From the NCBI GenBank assembly GCA_030611315.1, contig JAUWPZ010000029.1, forward strand, positions 1 through 32,966: DNA of 32,966 bases, written 5' to 3'. Shown here piece by piece: positions 22,901 through 30,889 of the stretch. How positions within the stretch are numbered: the first letter of the stretch is position 1; the number at the start of each line of letters is the position of its first letter. The position numbers were made by a program, and so were the translations under genes. The notes under the pieces are model-generated. The model searched no databases, was not told where the DNA came from, and saw only the letters and a list, made by a program, of their open reading frames with translations. This DNA comes from Sedimentisphaerales bacterium. GTDB lineage: Bacteria; Planctomycetota; Phycisphaerae; Sedimentisphaerales; Anaerobacaceae.

Positions 22901-25900
22901 CCTTAGCAGAGTACGTCAGGTTGCTCACAGGAGAGCCGGCTATCAACTGGCCACACAACTGACCACAAAAGATGATGCCGAAGCAAAGTACGAGGCCGAC
23001 TTTATGGATGTGGAACAGGAAGAGCTGGCCGAGAAACCGGCAGCTCGGCCAGCGCCGCCCCAGAAGCCCAAGACGCCTCGCGAATCCCAGGCGGCAAAGC
23101 GCAGGGCCCTCGGTGTCAGGCTGCTTGAAGAGGGACGTTTTACGCTGCCGGTGGATTTAGTTCCTCCCGCCGGGGCCGGGCCGCGTGCGAGATTTACGGC
23201 CCTGGGGGCAAGCAAGCTGGTAGTAGGCCTGACACGTCAAAGCTGGGAGACGACCTGGTGGACGGTTGGATTCGTGCTGATAGTAACTATTGGGGTGGCG
23301 ATGGTAAGGGAGGGGGCAAAAGCCAGGGCGCTGCTGATTATTGCCGTATTGTCGGGGACTTCTTTGCTGGCGACATGGCTACCGGGAGCAACACATTTCG
23401 CCAACGGCGCTTTTACTGCGGGCATTTGCTTATTGCCTCTTTACGTGCTGCTCCGCTTCTCGAGGTGGCTGTTAGGCAAGCTGAACCTGATTAAGGTTGC
23501 AGGTTCCGTACCGGTAACGGCAACCACCGTTACGCTGCTCGTATTGTTTGTATGCTTGGGCTGCTCTTCGCAGACGGCCAGGGCCGCCCCGGCCAAACCC
23601 GCCAAATCCGTTACTGCACAAACAGAGAAAAGCAAACCACAGGCCCGACAGGAATATAATGCAGCCCTGCCGGGCGTAATTATTCCCTACGAAGGCGACC
23701 CAACCACCGCGGAACAATCGGATAAGGTCCTCATTCCATACGCTCGTTATGTCCAACTGTGGAACCAGGCGCACCCGGACGACCCCATCGATGGGCTGAA
23801 GCCCGGTACCGATATTTCGCTGGCGTCGGTTCGTTACAAGCTGACGGTAAAAAAGGAACAACTGGACCTGCTGCTGACCTGCGACATAAAAACTTACGGC
23901 AGGGATTGGGTCGTGCTCGGCATGGATATACAGGGCCTGGCGGTAACGCAGGCGACGATTGACGGCAAGGCCGCACAATTGCAGGCAGGGCCCAAAGGTA
24001 TGGTGCTGATGTTGGCCGGCGGGATTTCCGGACGGCTTCAACTAAATGCCGTAGCCAAGCCAAAATACTTCGGCCAGAGAGGCAGCGCCGCCTTTACCCT
24101 GCCGCCGCTGCCGGGAGCAGTAATGGACGTTTCTCTGCCGGACGAGAACCTCGAGCTTGAGGTGGACGGCATCGAGGGCACACCTACGAAACAAACAGTA
24201 AACGGCGCAGTCCACTGGAACGTTCCTTTGGGAATGACGAGAAAACTTACGCTGCGCTGGCTGCCGAAAGCAGGCGGCGGGACGGCGGACCGCACCTTGT
24301 CGGCGAGCTCGGTACACGATGTTTATGCGTTTCACTGGGCCGTCGTCGCCGTCAGTAAGATTACTTATAGCTTCTCCGGCGGCCAGCACGACCGGTTCGT
24401 CGTGTTGATGCCCCAGGGCACGACACTGACGGATTTGAAAGGGACGAACGTTCGCGATTTTCGACAGGTCGGAGAAAAAACAATCGAAGGCCGGACGTTC
24501 AGGATTATGGAGGTGCGGCTGCACCGCCCCGCGAAGAAACAGTACGACCTGACTGTTCGGTGGCTGGGTGAGCTGCCGGCGCTGGACAAATCGGCACGGT
24601 TGTACCTGGTTCGAGCAGGCGACGTCAGCCGCGAGAGCGGGACGGTCACTCTCCATCAGGCCGGGGGGATGACGGTGAAGGTAACGCAGGTGACCGGCGG
24701 CCGAAGAACACAACTCACCCAGAATAAACAGTTACAGGACGCCGAAATTACCGCCGATAAAGCTAAGCCGGTGGCAAGGTACTACTGGCCTTACAGGCCC
24801 TTCTCGTTATTCGTGCAGCTCTCACGACTGACGGTCAGGGCGAAAGTCAACCTCGACCAGCTTGTGCGAATCAGCGCCGACCAGGTACAACTGCTCGTCC
24901 AGGCGTCTCTCAAAGCCGAACGCGGCAAGCTCTTCGGGGCCAGCTTCGCCCTGCCCAAAGATTACGAGCTGTTAAGCGCGGTCGGCCCCGCAATCGAGAA
25001 TTTCTACGAACAATCGAATACCGACGGCAATTTCCTGTATGTAAAATTCAACTCCGGCCGGAAAGAAACCACAATGGCCCTGGTGCTTGTCCGCAGAAAG
25101 GCCCCGCTCGAAGACTTCACCGTTCCGACAATTATGTATATTGATTGGGACACCGTTCTGCAAAAGGACACCAAAACTCCAAGCCGCTCGGGCGGCCACA
25201 CCGTACCAGAACAGAGCGGGCGGGTAGCCGTACAGGTATCAGCGTCCCTGGAGGCGCAAACCATCACCAGTGAAAATCTAAAGCCGATTGCGCCGCGGAC
25301 GCTAAAGGACTGGCTCAATACGAATCAAACCCAATCGGTACAATTCGCCTACAAGTACGAAGCAGCCGACACCTCGCTGCGGCTGAAAATCCAATCTCGG
25401 CCAACGCAACTGCGAGTGGAGATTTTTGCGGGCCTGGTGGTCAGGCCCACAGCAGCAGTATATACCTATCGACTGCGTTACAACATCAGCGGCTCGCCAC
25501 TGGACCACCTCAGCTTCCGGTTACCCGCTGAATACGCCCCGCTGGTAGCGGTCCAGTCCCCGGCGATGCGAAGCGTAACACAAACCGATGCACCCAACGG
25601 CCAAAAGAAATGGAGCGTTGCGCTGGTCAACGAGGTAACCGGCGTAGTGGACGTAACGGCAAACTTCGCCCTGCCGATTGACGCATCAACAAAGGCCCTG
25701 AAAATACCGCGGATTAAAACCGAAGCGCCTGAAGGCTATCGTGTAATCGTGGCCGTGCAGAACATGTCCAGGCACGATATAGACGTCAAAGAAAGCACAA
25801 ACCTGGAGGAATTGGCCGTAAGCGAGCAGCAGAAAATAATGCCCGTGCAGATGAGGCAATCACTTCAGTACGTTTTTGAGTCTTTCGAGGACAACTGGTC

Positions 25901-27833
25901 GATGGCTCTTGATTTTACACCGGCCAAAATGTCGGCACGTATCAAGGCCGTGGTGGACCTGCTCACTCTGACGACCGTCATTGACCGTAACGGAAGATGC
26001 CGTTACGAGGCAAAGGTCGCGCTCCAGAACCGCAGTGAGCAATTCCTTCGAGTCAAGGTGCCGGAAGGTTTGAACCTCTGGAGCGCAAAGGTCGCCGGCC
26101 AACCCGTAAAGCCTGTTACTAAGGCCGATTCTCCACAAGGCGAAGTACTGATACCGCTGGTCAAGACTTCCCCGGGAGGCTTGCCCTATGACGTTGAACT
26201 CTACTTTGCCGGGAAGGTGGTCAAGCCATTGAACGGCCTGACAAAACTAAAGCCCCCTGGAATAGAAATCGTCGGACTGCCGGTTATGCAGACTGCCTGG
26301 TCGCTGCGACTGCCTTCGGGCTACAGGTATATGCGACCGGGAGGTAACACGTCACCGGTAGCCGGTACAGCCGAAATAATGAGCCTCGGCATCGAGGCAA
26401 GCCTCAAACAACTGGGACGACTGGAAAAAACCGCACGCGACGTATTCGGCTCGTACCAAGGGGTAATTGCCCAGAGAAACTGGGAAGCGCTTAACAAAAA
26501 GCTGAACAGACAGTTCAAAGAAACTGAAGAATATCTGGCCAGGAACCCCGACCAGGTCAGCGTACAAGACATCAATCGTCTCCAATCAAAAGTCAGCGGG
26601 CAGAAAACTTTCCAGGACGCACTGATAACGGGTAACACGGCCTTTGTCGGCGGGGCGATAGAGCTGGCCCAACCAGAGCGAGATTTGAGCAACTTTATCA
26701 ACACTTTTGCTTCAAACGCCGGTGTGGGTGAAAATCAGCGAGACAGCGCCCTGCTCGAAAAGCCACGCTTCATCGACGAGAACGAGAAGCAGCAAATAGC
26801 ACGCCTAAAAGCGGAGCTAAAGGCCTCGGAAGAGCAGCTAAAGAACCTGTCAAAACTTGTTGACCAGGATAAGATGGCCGACCAAAAAGGCAAAAAGCCA
26901 ATCCAGCTCCTCGTCAAAGGGGCTAATGAGCTGATAGCCGACCGTCCCGATGACGACAAAAAGCTGGCTGAGAAAATGCTCTCTGACCTTTCAAAGGAAA
27001 GTGCCGCTCAAATCGACCGGAAACAGGTGCAGATTAGAGAGCAGTTGAGTGAACTGGCCGACAACCGAGCACAGCGATATTTCTACAGCCAGGAATCTCA
27101 AAGGCAAATGACTCAGGTCCAGGCCAAGAGGTCCTCCGGACTGGAACAACAAGTTCAACAAGCCCAGCCCGGCGGGACTATCGTAGCTCATGGGCAGGGT
27201 GTAGCGAGCAGAAGCAGCGTTGGAGGATACGGCGGCGGTTTATACAGCATGGGAGAATACGGAGGCAGGGCCCGAGGCCAGGCGGGTGGTGAACCTGCGG
27301 CGGCGCGGCAGCCCACCGAAAGCTATGTTACGACCTCCCCCCGGTCAGGCCGGCCTGTACTCGGAGACATAACTGTCGTCAACGGTCAAGTCCGAACCGG
27401 CGACGATAATTTGTTCACCGAGTTGGACGTAACCAAAGGGGAAAAACTTGGCGAAGGCTTACAGCCCTATGTTGCCAAAGGGACCTATTCGCTGCCGGTA
27501 ACCCTGCCGCAGGGCGATGTTCGGCTTGATTTTGCCAGGCCTTCCGGTGATGCCGAGCTTAGCATCTGGGCCGTCCCGGAAAAAACTATCCATGGTCTAT
27601 ACGGTACCGTAGCGGTAATCGTAGCGCTGCTGCTGGGGCTGTGGGTCATAAAAATTTGGCCGAAGTCCCCCGAAAAAAGAGCGATTTCAGCCGGGCGTAT
27701 CATAGCTTATGTCCTGCTGCTGCCGGCATTGACCATCATGCTCGGACTAATAGGATTGCTTATCAGCCTTTTCATTATCCTCGTAATTGAGGGCTTGTCC
27801 GCCCGAAGGGCAGTCGCAAAAGCGGCCATTTAA
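19974..27833 (+). CDS. Giant envelope protein, fusion of two paralogous modules
   Basis: 2619 aa from the ATG at 19974, chosen because gaggag lies 7 nt upstream. Module A (about 50-1165) has IYVPYQDL (about 59-66), LPKDAQLWSLRVDNKQAKP and a TM cluster (about 1098-1165). Module B starts after a second signal-like segment, LLVLFVCLGCSSQTARA (about 1188-1204). It repeats the opening motif (VIIPYEGDP, VLIPYARYVQLW, about 1236-1265) and has VPEGLNLWSAKVAGQPVKP, a coiled coil (about 2263-2383), a Gly-rich linker (about 2400-2440) and C-terminal TM segments (about 2541-2609). Both modules are paralogues of the 1113-aa product upstream. The N-terminal n-region is encoded by low-complexity repeat DNA. 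Function is unknown; topology suggests most of the chain is exoplasmic. Confidence 0.85.
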   Translation: MKYCIQWLTECRLPNSDCRFKSKIVNRKSKIQQLTILMVAVGVLVNPTLGSEFESGRSIYVPYQDLMQLIKPADKAVLMDKGQFEELLAAAETNVRQADSLELGQVTQAEYSAKISGEDLTLSGRLHVLSMSDKPVAIGLGFGRIGLTKVTLDDKPAPLGYNKQGKLTLIVTAKGVHKIDIAGTTKLKELSSGGMQFGISLPEAVAASMKLSAPGDLEMHATSPVSKRAYDKQTDRTSVELTIGGQNNLTVVLLGNGRQEDDRAILLGESAAMVSLTKWHQVMGCLYTVQVLRRGVRELQFQLPRQWTVTEVTCPSLVRWSVKPGDNAKAPQMLSVRLRSGKVGTVAVHIKATATRTGQSWHSPRVALVDADFQRGYMMVNTDDELGVRGEKATGVRREDVSATASLGGMVGASGGRLYFHWGDDWSVELQLAEVALRRSINEKQNLSISPEQVTLRGDFEVTAVERELFEMSFAIRGLDQGWQIRTVLVDNKETGFEYRIEKGPLRQVLRIELPHPVLPEKVANVSIILQHVPADWQWPSDAAPRTITVPLIASSAEDVSGHVTISAAGDLDALPKKVPTELEAVPVGRMASLSIPPNVQHAYSYNAPTKGRIQLEVSRRRPRVSGEAVGLISVRPREFTGDWRITYYISRASARRLYMLADKSLGQKIKITSSTVPISSKSIVTPGEKTFSISDELAQLYDLWLLNLDHSSFGAVVIDVHFERPLPEDKLAVPLVRPICKGQLNELLAVQASEELELTIQQTQAKKIDAIDLPPLPVPASRILAAYRLEAATTATGPAAAVTLGTTVHDNYEIPTALVVSAELRTYLDVRGGQRTEAMFRLANAGRQFLTIALPKDAQLWSLRVDNKQAKPQRNARGDYQVALGRTGKPVAVRIVYACEPNQANLEQLSLGGVELPQVEMNQMQWDVIPPPGYKITAQQTKMQTPDLAQPIPAYRQIYEVLRENIFTGSVLMPALSRVRQVAHRRAGYQLATQLTTKDDAEAKYEADFMDVEQEELAEKPAARPAPPQKPKTPRESQAAKRRALGVRLLEEGRFTLPVDLVPPAGAGPRARFTALGASKLVVGLTRQSWETTWWTVGFVLIVTIGVAMVREGAKARALLIIAVLSGTSLLATWLPGATHFANGAFTAGICLLPLYVLLRFSRWLLGKLNLIKVAGSVPVTATTVTLLVLFVCLGCSSQTARAAPAKPAKSVTAQTEKSKPQARQEYNAALPGVIIPYEGDPTTAEQSDKVLIPYARYVQLWNQAHPDDPIDGLKPGTDISLASVRYKLTVKKEQLDLLLTCDIKTYGRDWVVLGMDIQGLAVTQATIDGKAAQLQAGPKGMVLMLAGGISGRLQLNAVAKPKYFGQRGSAAFTLPPLPGAVMDVSLPDENLELEVDGIEGTPTKQTVNGAVHWNVPLGMTRKLTLRWLPKAGGGTADRTLSASSVHDVYAFHWAVVAVSKITYSFSGGQHDRFVVLMPQGTTLTDLKGTNVRDFRQVGEKTIEGRTFRIMEVRLHRPAKKQYDLTVRWLGELPALDKSARLYLVRAGDVSRESGTVTLHQAGGMTVKVTQVTGGRRTQLTQNKQLQDAEITADKAKPVARYYWPYRPFSLFVQLSRLTVRAKVNLDQLVRISADQVQLLVQASLKAERGKLFGASFALPKDYELLSAVGPAIENFYEQSNTDGNFLYVKFNSGRKETTMALVLVRRKAPLEDFTVPTIMYIDWDTVLQKDTKTPSRSGGHTVPEQSGRVAVQVSASLEAQTITSENLKPIAPRTLKDWLNTNQTQSVQFAYKYEAADTSLRLKIQSRPTQLRVEIFAGLVVRPTAAVYTYRLRYNISGSPLDHLSFRLPAEYAPLVAVQSPAMRSVTQTDAPNGQKKWSVALVNEVTGVVDVTANFALPIDASTKALKIPRIKTEAPEGYRVIVAVQNMSRHDIDVKESTNLEELAVSEQQKIMPVQMRQSLQYVFESFEDNWSMALDFTPAKMSARIKAVVDLLTLTTVIDRNGRCRYEAKVALQNRSEQFLRVKVPEGLNLWSAKVAGQPVKPVTKADSPQGEVLIPLVKTSPGGLPYDVELYFAGKVVKPLNGLTKLKPPGIEIVGLPVMQTAWSLRLPSGYRYMRPGGNTSPVAGTAEIMSLGIEASLKQLGRLEKTARDVFGSYQGVIAQRNWEALNKKLNRQFKETEEYLARNPDQVSVQDINRLQSKVSGQKTFQDALITGNTAFVGGAIELAQPERDLSNFINTFASNAGVGENQRDSALLEKPRFIDENEKQQIARLKAELKASEEQLKNLSKLVDQDKMADQKGKKPIQLLVKGANELIADRPDDDKKLAEKMLSDLSKESAAQIDRKQVQIREQLSELADNRAQRYFYSQESQRQMTQVQAKRSSGLEQQVQQAQPGGTIVAHGQGVASRSSVGGYGGGLYSMGEYGGRARGQAGGEPAAARQPTESYVTTSPRSGRPVLGDITVVNGQVRTGDDNLFTELDVTKGEKLGEGLQPYVAKGTYSLPVTLPQGDVRLDFARPSGDAELSIWAVPEKTIHGLYGTVAVIVALLLGLWVIKIWPKSPEKRAISAGRIIAYVLLLPALTIMLGLIGLLISLFIILVIEGLSARRAVAKAAI
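20001..20067 (+). repeat. Low-complexity direct repeats inside the start of the 2619-aa gene
   Basis: gaatgccgattgcc (20001-20014) and gaattccgattgcc (20015-20028) are adjacent copies with 13 of 14 matches. They are followed by aaatcg/aaaatcg/aaaccg units up to 20067. Such wording is typical of this window's intergenic repeats. Here it is translated in frame as the basic n-region ahead of the signal-anchor helix. Confidence 0.8.
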
Positions 27834-28014
27834 GCGAAAAACTCAAACAAAACCCGATTTGTTATTTCGTGCGCAGATTTGTCATTTCGAGTGCAGTCGA
27901 GACACGCAGCAACGCGAAGAGCCCGGAACGGAAATCTGTCCCCAAAAAATTAGCCCCGCAACTCTTTTGCTTCCCTGCCCTGAGTGAAGTCGAATGGGCC
28001 ACAACCATATTTAG
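27834..28014. other. Intergenic repeat block after the envelope operon
   Basis: No gene. gtcatttcgagtgcagtcgag (20 nt from 27881) and cctgagtgaagtcgaatggg (27979-27998) are of the 'cgaagtcgaa' dispersed-phrase type also seen near 154-172. Open frames here read as repeat peptides, not proteins. Confidence 0.55.
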
Positions 28015-28038
28015 CCCGGCGTTCCACGCCGGGTTTTT
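28015..28038 (+). terminator. Rho-independent terminator
   Basis: cccggcgt (28015-28022) and acgccggg (28026-28033) form an 8-bp stem with a 3-nt loop, followed by ttttt. It lies 182 nt after the stop of the 2619-aa gene and would end the envelope-module transcript. Confidence 0.8.
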
Positions 28039-28198
28039 CATCCAAATCGGCATTAATACCATATTACCTATGTGGTTTATAACAGGCCCAAGAAAAAACC
28101 GCAAAAAACGCTATTTTTGAGCTGGACTTGCAAAATATATTTGGTATATTATTGATACCTGTGTTATTGAAAAGGGGTAAATCGTGATTTGAGTTTAG

Positions 28199-28218
28199 CC
28201 CCCCAATTTATTGGGGGG
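28199..28218 (+). promoter_or_regulatory. GC-rich hairpin in the leader of the LamG gene
   Basis: ccccccaa (28199-28206) and ttgggggg (28211-28218) form a perfect 8-bp stem with loop ttta, 38 nt before the ATG. There is no T-run, so it is not a standard terminator. It could stabilise the leader or act as a regulatory or dispersed element. A smaller inverted repeat, ggtat…atacc, lies upstream at 28143-28159. Confidence 0.5.
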
Positions 28219-28256
28219 TCGTTCAGGAAACAAAATATCTTTAGAGGAGAAAAATC

Positions 28257-29033
28257 ATGTCTAAAAATCTGTTTCTGTTCACCGCCGTTCTTGTATTGTC
28301 TCTGGTTGCCCTCTGCTCGATTTCTCTGATCTCCGATGCCGCAGCCGCTAAGGGCAAGACAACTACTCTCGATACCGACCCAAATCTCGTCGGCTGGTGG
28401 AAGTTTGACGAAACCTCCGGCAAAACGGCCAGGGATTCATCGAAGCACAAACGCAACGGCGCCCTCAAGGACGAGTTTTCCTTCGACAAAGCATCGGTCG
28501 AGGGCCGAATCGGCAAGGCGCTGAAATTCGACGGCGGCGACGACCTCGTGGAAATCACCAAATACAAAGGCGTCTCCGGCACGCACGCGCGGACCGTCTC
28601 GGCCTGGATAAAAACAAAGAGCACACGCGGCGAAATAATCTCATGGGGCAAAGACGACTTCGGCCAGATGTTCACATACACCCACATCCGCGGCCGCATC
28701 GGCCTTACCCCCAGCGGCGGCTACTACTACATAAACGATATGAGTAACGACGATAAGTGGCACCACATGGCAATTGTCGTGCTCGAGGCCGAGCTGCCCA
28801 ACCTCCACGACGACGTCAGGCTCTACAAAAACGGCGAAATCGCCGAAATCCACGACATCGGACTTCTCGACCTCTGGCCGATTAAGACCGGCAAAGAAAT
28901 CGACGTCAGGATTGGCCGGCGATACAACGGCCTCATCGACGACCTCCGCATCTACGACCGCCCCCTGACAGACGATGAGGTAAAGGCCATTTTTAAGCTC
29001 AAAAGCAGCGAGCCGTTGCCCAAACCCAAATAA
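28257..29033 (+). CDS. Secreted LamG/jellyroll-domain protein
   Basis: 258 aa. A signal peptide covers about 1-31 (LFTAVLVLSLVALCSISL, then DAAAA). A single concanavalin-like/LamG jellyroll fills about 40-245: LVGWWKFDETSG, GKALKFDGGDDLVEI, RTVSAWIKTK, DDKWHHMAIVV and LIDDLRIYDRPLTDDEVKAI are all typical of the planctomycete-type LamG-like family. Such domains usually bind carbohydrate or serve as structural modules; no catalytic domain is attached. The start is set by agaggaga (28243-28250). It stands alone as a monocistron: a terminator precedes it and a hairpin follows. It is related in fold to the LamG domain nested in the 2320-aa protein. Confidence 0.85.
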   Translation: MSKNLFLFTAVLVLSLVALCSISLISDAAAAKGKTTTLDTDPNLVGWWKFDETSGKTARDSSKHKRNGALKDEFSFDKASVEGRIGKALKFDGGDDLVEITKYKGVSGTHARTVSAWIKTKSTRGEIISWGKDDFGQMFTYTHIRGRIGLTPSGGYYYINDMSNDDKWHHMAIVVLEAELPNLHDDVRLYKNGEIAEIHDIGLLDLWPIKTGKEIDVRIGRRYNGLIDDLRIYDRPLTDDEVKAIFKLKSSEPLPKPK

Positions 29034-29048
29034 CGCCGGGCCCCGGCG
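29034..29048 (+). terminator. Hairpin directly after the LamG gene
   Basis: cgccggg and cccggcg flank a single C, so effectively a 6-bp stem with a 3-nt loop, starting at the base after the stop codon. No T-run follows, so termination would be weak or Rho-assisted. Confidence 0.4.
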
Positions 29049-29065
29049 CAACGGAAAAATAGTAT

Positions 29066-29095
29066 TTGACAAAGGGCCGCCAAATACGCTATAAT
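29066..29095 (+). promoter_or_regulatory. Consensus sigma-70-type promoter
   Basis: Perfect TTGACA (29066-29071) and perfect TATAAT (29090-29095) with an 18-nt spacer. Transcription would start near 29102, leaving a leader of about 94 nt before the AKR-like gene. This is the best promoter in the window. Confidence 0.85.
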
Positions 29096-29195
29096 ATGGG
29101 CCGGGCAGTTATACGTTTACTGCCGACTATATAGTTTAAGTTTTTAGAAATACTCAGGCCGCTCAGGCCTGGGCAATCTCAAAAGGAGATGAACG

Positions 29196-30197
29196 ATGGA
29201 CAATTCTCGAGTTACACGACGTCGGTTTATCCGCGACAGTGCCGTCGCTGCGGCCGGTGTTGCCGTTGGTCTCGGCGCCGCAGCCGGTCAAACTGCCAAA
29301 GCCGCCGACACATCAAAAATTCTCAATTACAATCCCAACATGGAATATCGCCGTCAGGGCTCAATGGATCACATGGTCTCGGCCGTCTGCCTCGGCGGGC
29401 ATTCCCGCAGCAATCAGCAGGACCGCACCGAAATCGTCAGCCGATGCATCGACGCCGGCATCAACTACATCGACGCCTGCACCCACGGAGAGGTCTGCCG
29501 CGACTCAAAGGCCCTCAAGGGCCGCCGCGACAAAATGTACCTGTCCCTGTCTCACTGCGGCAACGAGACACGAAACCCAAAATTCCGAACTGCCAAAAAG
29601 CTGCTGGAAGCGCTCGACCAAACGCTCAAGGATTCCAATCAGGAATACACCGACCTGTGGCGAGTTACCTGTTACGAACCCGGGGGCAGACACACGTTCA
29701 ATACGGCCTGTGAGTTAATCGAGGCGCTCGAGACCGCCAAGAAACAGGGCAAGGCACGCTCCATCGGCTTCTCCACCCACGACCGCCGATGGATTCAGTT
29801 TATGATAGAATACTTCCCGCAACTTGACTGCATTTGCTTCCCCTTCACCACTATGAGCAAGGCCGCCCCGACCGACAGCGTCTTTCCGGCCCTGAAGAAG
29901 TGCGACGTCGGCGCCTTCGGCATCAAGCCCTTCGCCGCCGGCTCGTTATTCAGGGGCGACCAGACAGAAAACGACCGACGCGCCCGCCTGGCCATTCGGT
30001 ACATCCTGAGCACCAATACCGTAATCCCGATTCCGGGTATGAACAGCATCCATCATGTTGATAACGTGGTCAAGGCCATGAAGGAACGCAAGGAACTCGA
30101 CCTCAAGGAAAAGGCCGAATTGGACACCGCCAACAAACAGGCCCTTGCTCAACTACCGGCCAACTATCAGTGGCTAAAGAACTGGCAGTATGTTTAA
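29196..30197 (+). CDS. Tat-exported aldo/keto reductase-like protein with altered active site
   Basis: 333 aa. A twin-arginine signal, TRRRFIRDSAVAAAGVAVGL (7-26), directs export. The rest is an aldo/keto-reductase TIM barrel: VSAVCLGGHSRSN, INYIDACTHGE, LKGRRDKMYLSL, YTDLWRV, GKARSIGFSTHD, NTVIPIPGMNS. In standard AKRs the tetrad is Asp, Tyr, Lys, His. Asp93 is kept, but the Tyr position reads His97, the Lys position about His120 and the His position about Thr158. The canonical NADPH-dependent reduction is therefore doubtful; it may use another chemistry or be a non-catalytic exported relative. The ATG follows aaaaggaga. It is monocistronic, between a consensus promoter and a strong terminator. 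Confidence 0.85.
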   Translation: MDNSRVTRRRFIRDSAVAAAGVAVGLGAAAGQTAKAADTSKILNYNPNMEYRRQGSMDHMVSAVCLGGHSRSNQQDRTEIVSRCIDAGINYIDACTHGEVCRDSKALKGRRDKMYLSLSHCGNETRNPKFRTAKKLLEALDQTLKDSNQEYTDLWRVTCYEPGGRHTFNTACELIEALETAKKQGKARSIGFSTHDRRWIQFMIEYFPQLDCICFPFTTMSKAAPTDSVFPALKKCDVGAFGIKPFAAGSLFRGDQTENDRRARLAIRYILSTNTVIPIPGMNSIHHVDNVVKAMKERKELDLKEKAELDTANKQALAQLPANYQWLKNWQYV

Positions 30198-30226
30198 GGC
30201 GATTAAAATTACAAAATGAACTTATC

Positions 30227-30270
30227 AGCGACGAGGCAGCACGAGCAGTAACTGCCTCGTCGCTTTAATT
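30227..30270 (+). terminator. Strong terminator after the AKR-like gene
   Basis: agcgacgaggcag (30227-30239) pairs perfectly with ctgcctcgtcgct (30252-30264): a 13-bp stem with a 12-nt loop, followed by ttaatt. It separates the AKR-like gene from the cytochrome gene. Confidence 0.8.
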
Positions 30271-30288
30271 AGTACCGGGGCAAAAAGT

Positions 30289-30852
30289 ATGAAAAACTTT
30301 TTTCTGATGTTCATTCTAACGGTAACCACCATTGCAATAATGAGTTGCGAGAAAACAAAAACCCAGGACAAACCGCAAAAGATTACGGAACCGGACAACG
30401 CAACCAATGCCGTAGCAAACGATAAATCCGTAAAGGACGATGAACCGCCTTTGCTGCTTGAAGATGAGCCGCCGCTGTTGCTTGATGAGCCGGCCGGCGA
30501 CCCATCGGCTGCACAGGGAGCCGACAACAGCCGCTGCTTCGTCTGCCACATCAACTATGTCAAAGAGGATATCGCCGTCACCCATGCCCGCCAAAACATG
30601 GGCTGTGCGACCTGCCACGGCGAATGCGACGAGCACATCGCCGACGAATCCTGGGCATACGGTGGAAACGGCACCGCGCCGGATATTATGTATCTCCGCG
30701 ATAAGATTAAGCCGTTCTGTATGGGCTGCCATCCGAAGGAAACGATCAACACCGAACAGCACGAGCCTCTCTTCGACATAACTAAGGACAAAACCTGTAC
30801 CGACTGCCACGGGGACCATCGCCTGGTCAACCGCAAAACCAAATGGAAATAG
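30289..30852 (+). CDS. Tetraheme c-type cytochrome lipoprotein
   Basis: 187 aa. A lipoprotein signal ends at the lipobox-like AIMSC (Cys20), so the protein would be anchored to a membrane on the exoplasmic side. Four heme c sites are present: CFVCH (83-87), CATCH (106-110), CMGCH (144-148) and CTDCH (170-174). Extra His residues at 99, 116, 158 and 177 could be distal ligands. The pattern suits the small multiheme cytochromes of the c3/NapC-related kind that pass electrons in the periplasm; I cannot place it in one named family. Between the lipobox and the first heme is a charged linker with a duplicated EPPLLL block (52-65), a short tandem DNA repeat. The ribosome-binding site is weak (cggggc). 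Partners are not in the window; the neighbouring genes are not obviously redox partners. Confidence 0.85.
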   Translation: MKNFFLMFILTVTTIAIMSCEKTKTQDKPQKITEPDNATNAVANDKSVKDDEPPLLLEDEPPLLLDEPAGDPSAAQGADNSRCFVCHINYVKEDIAVTHARQNMGCATCHGECDEHIADESWAYGGNGTAPDIMYLRDKIKPFCMGCHPKETINTEQHEPLFDITKDKTCTDCHGDHRLVNRKTKWK

Positions 30853-30889
30853 TTTCGCCTTTTGCCCCGACCCGGTTATATTAGTGGAC

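Noticed and set aside
27862-28104. Open frames on both strands after the envelope operon.
   Set aside because: They consist of dispersed-repeat wording (RVSTALEMT-like and LSEVEW-like peptides) and cover a clear terminator.
28128-28156. Promoter for the LamG gene (ttgcaa with tatatt or attgat).
   Set aside because: The spacing is 11 nt for the good -10, or the -10 is poor at 17 nt, so the pair was not strong enough to list.
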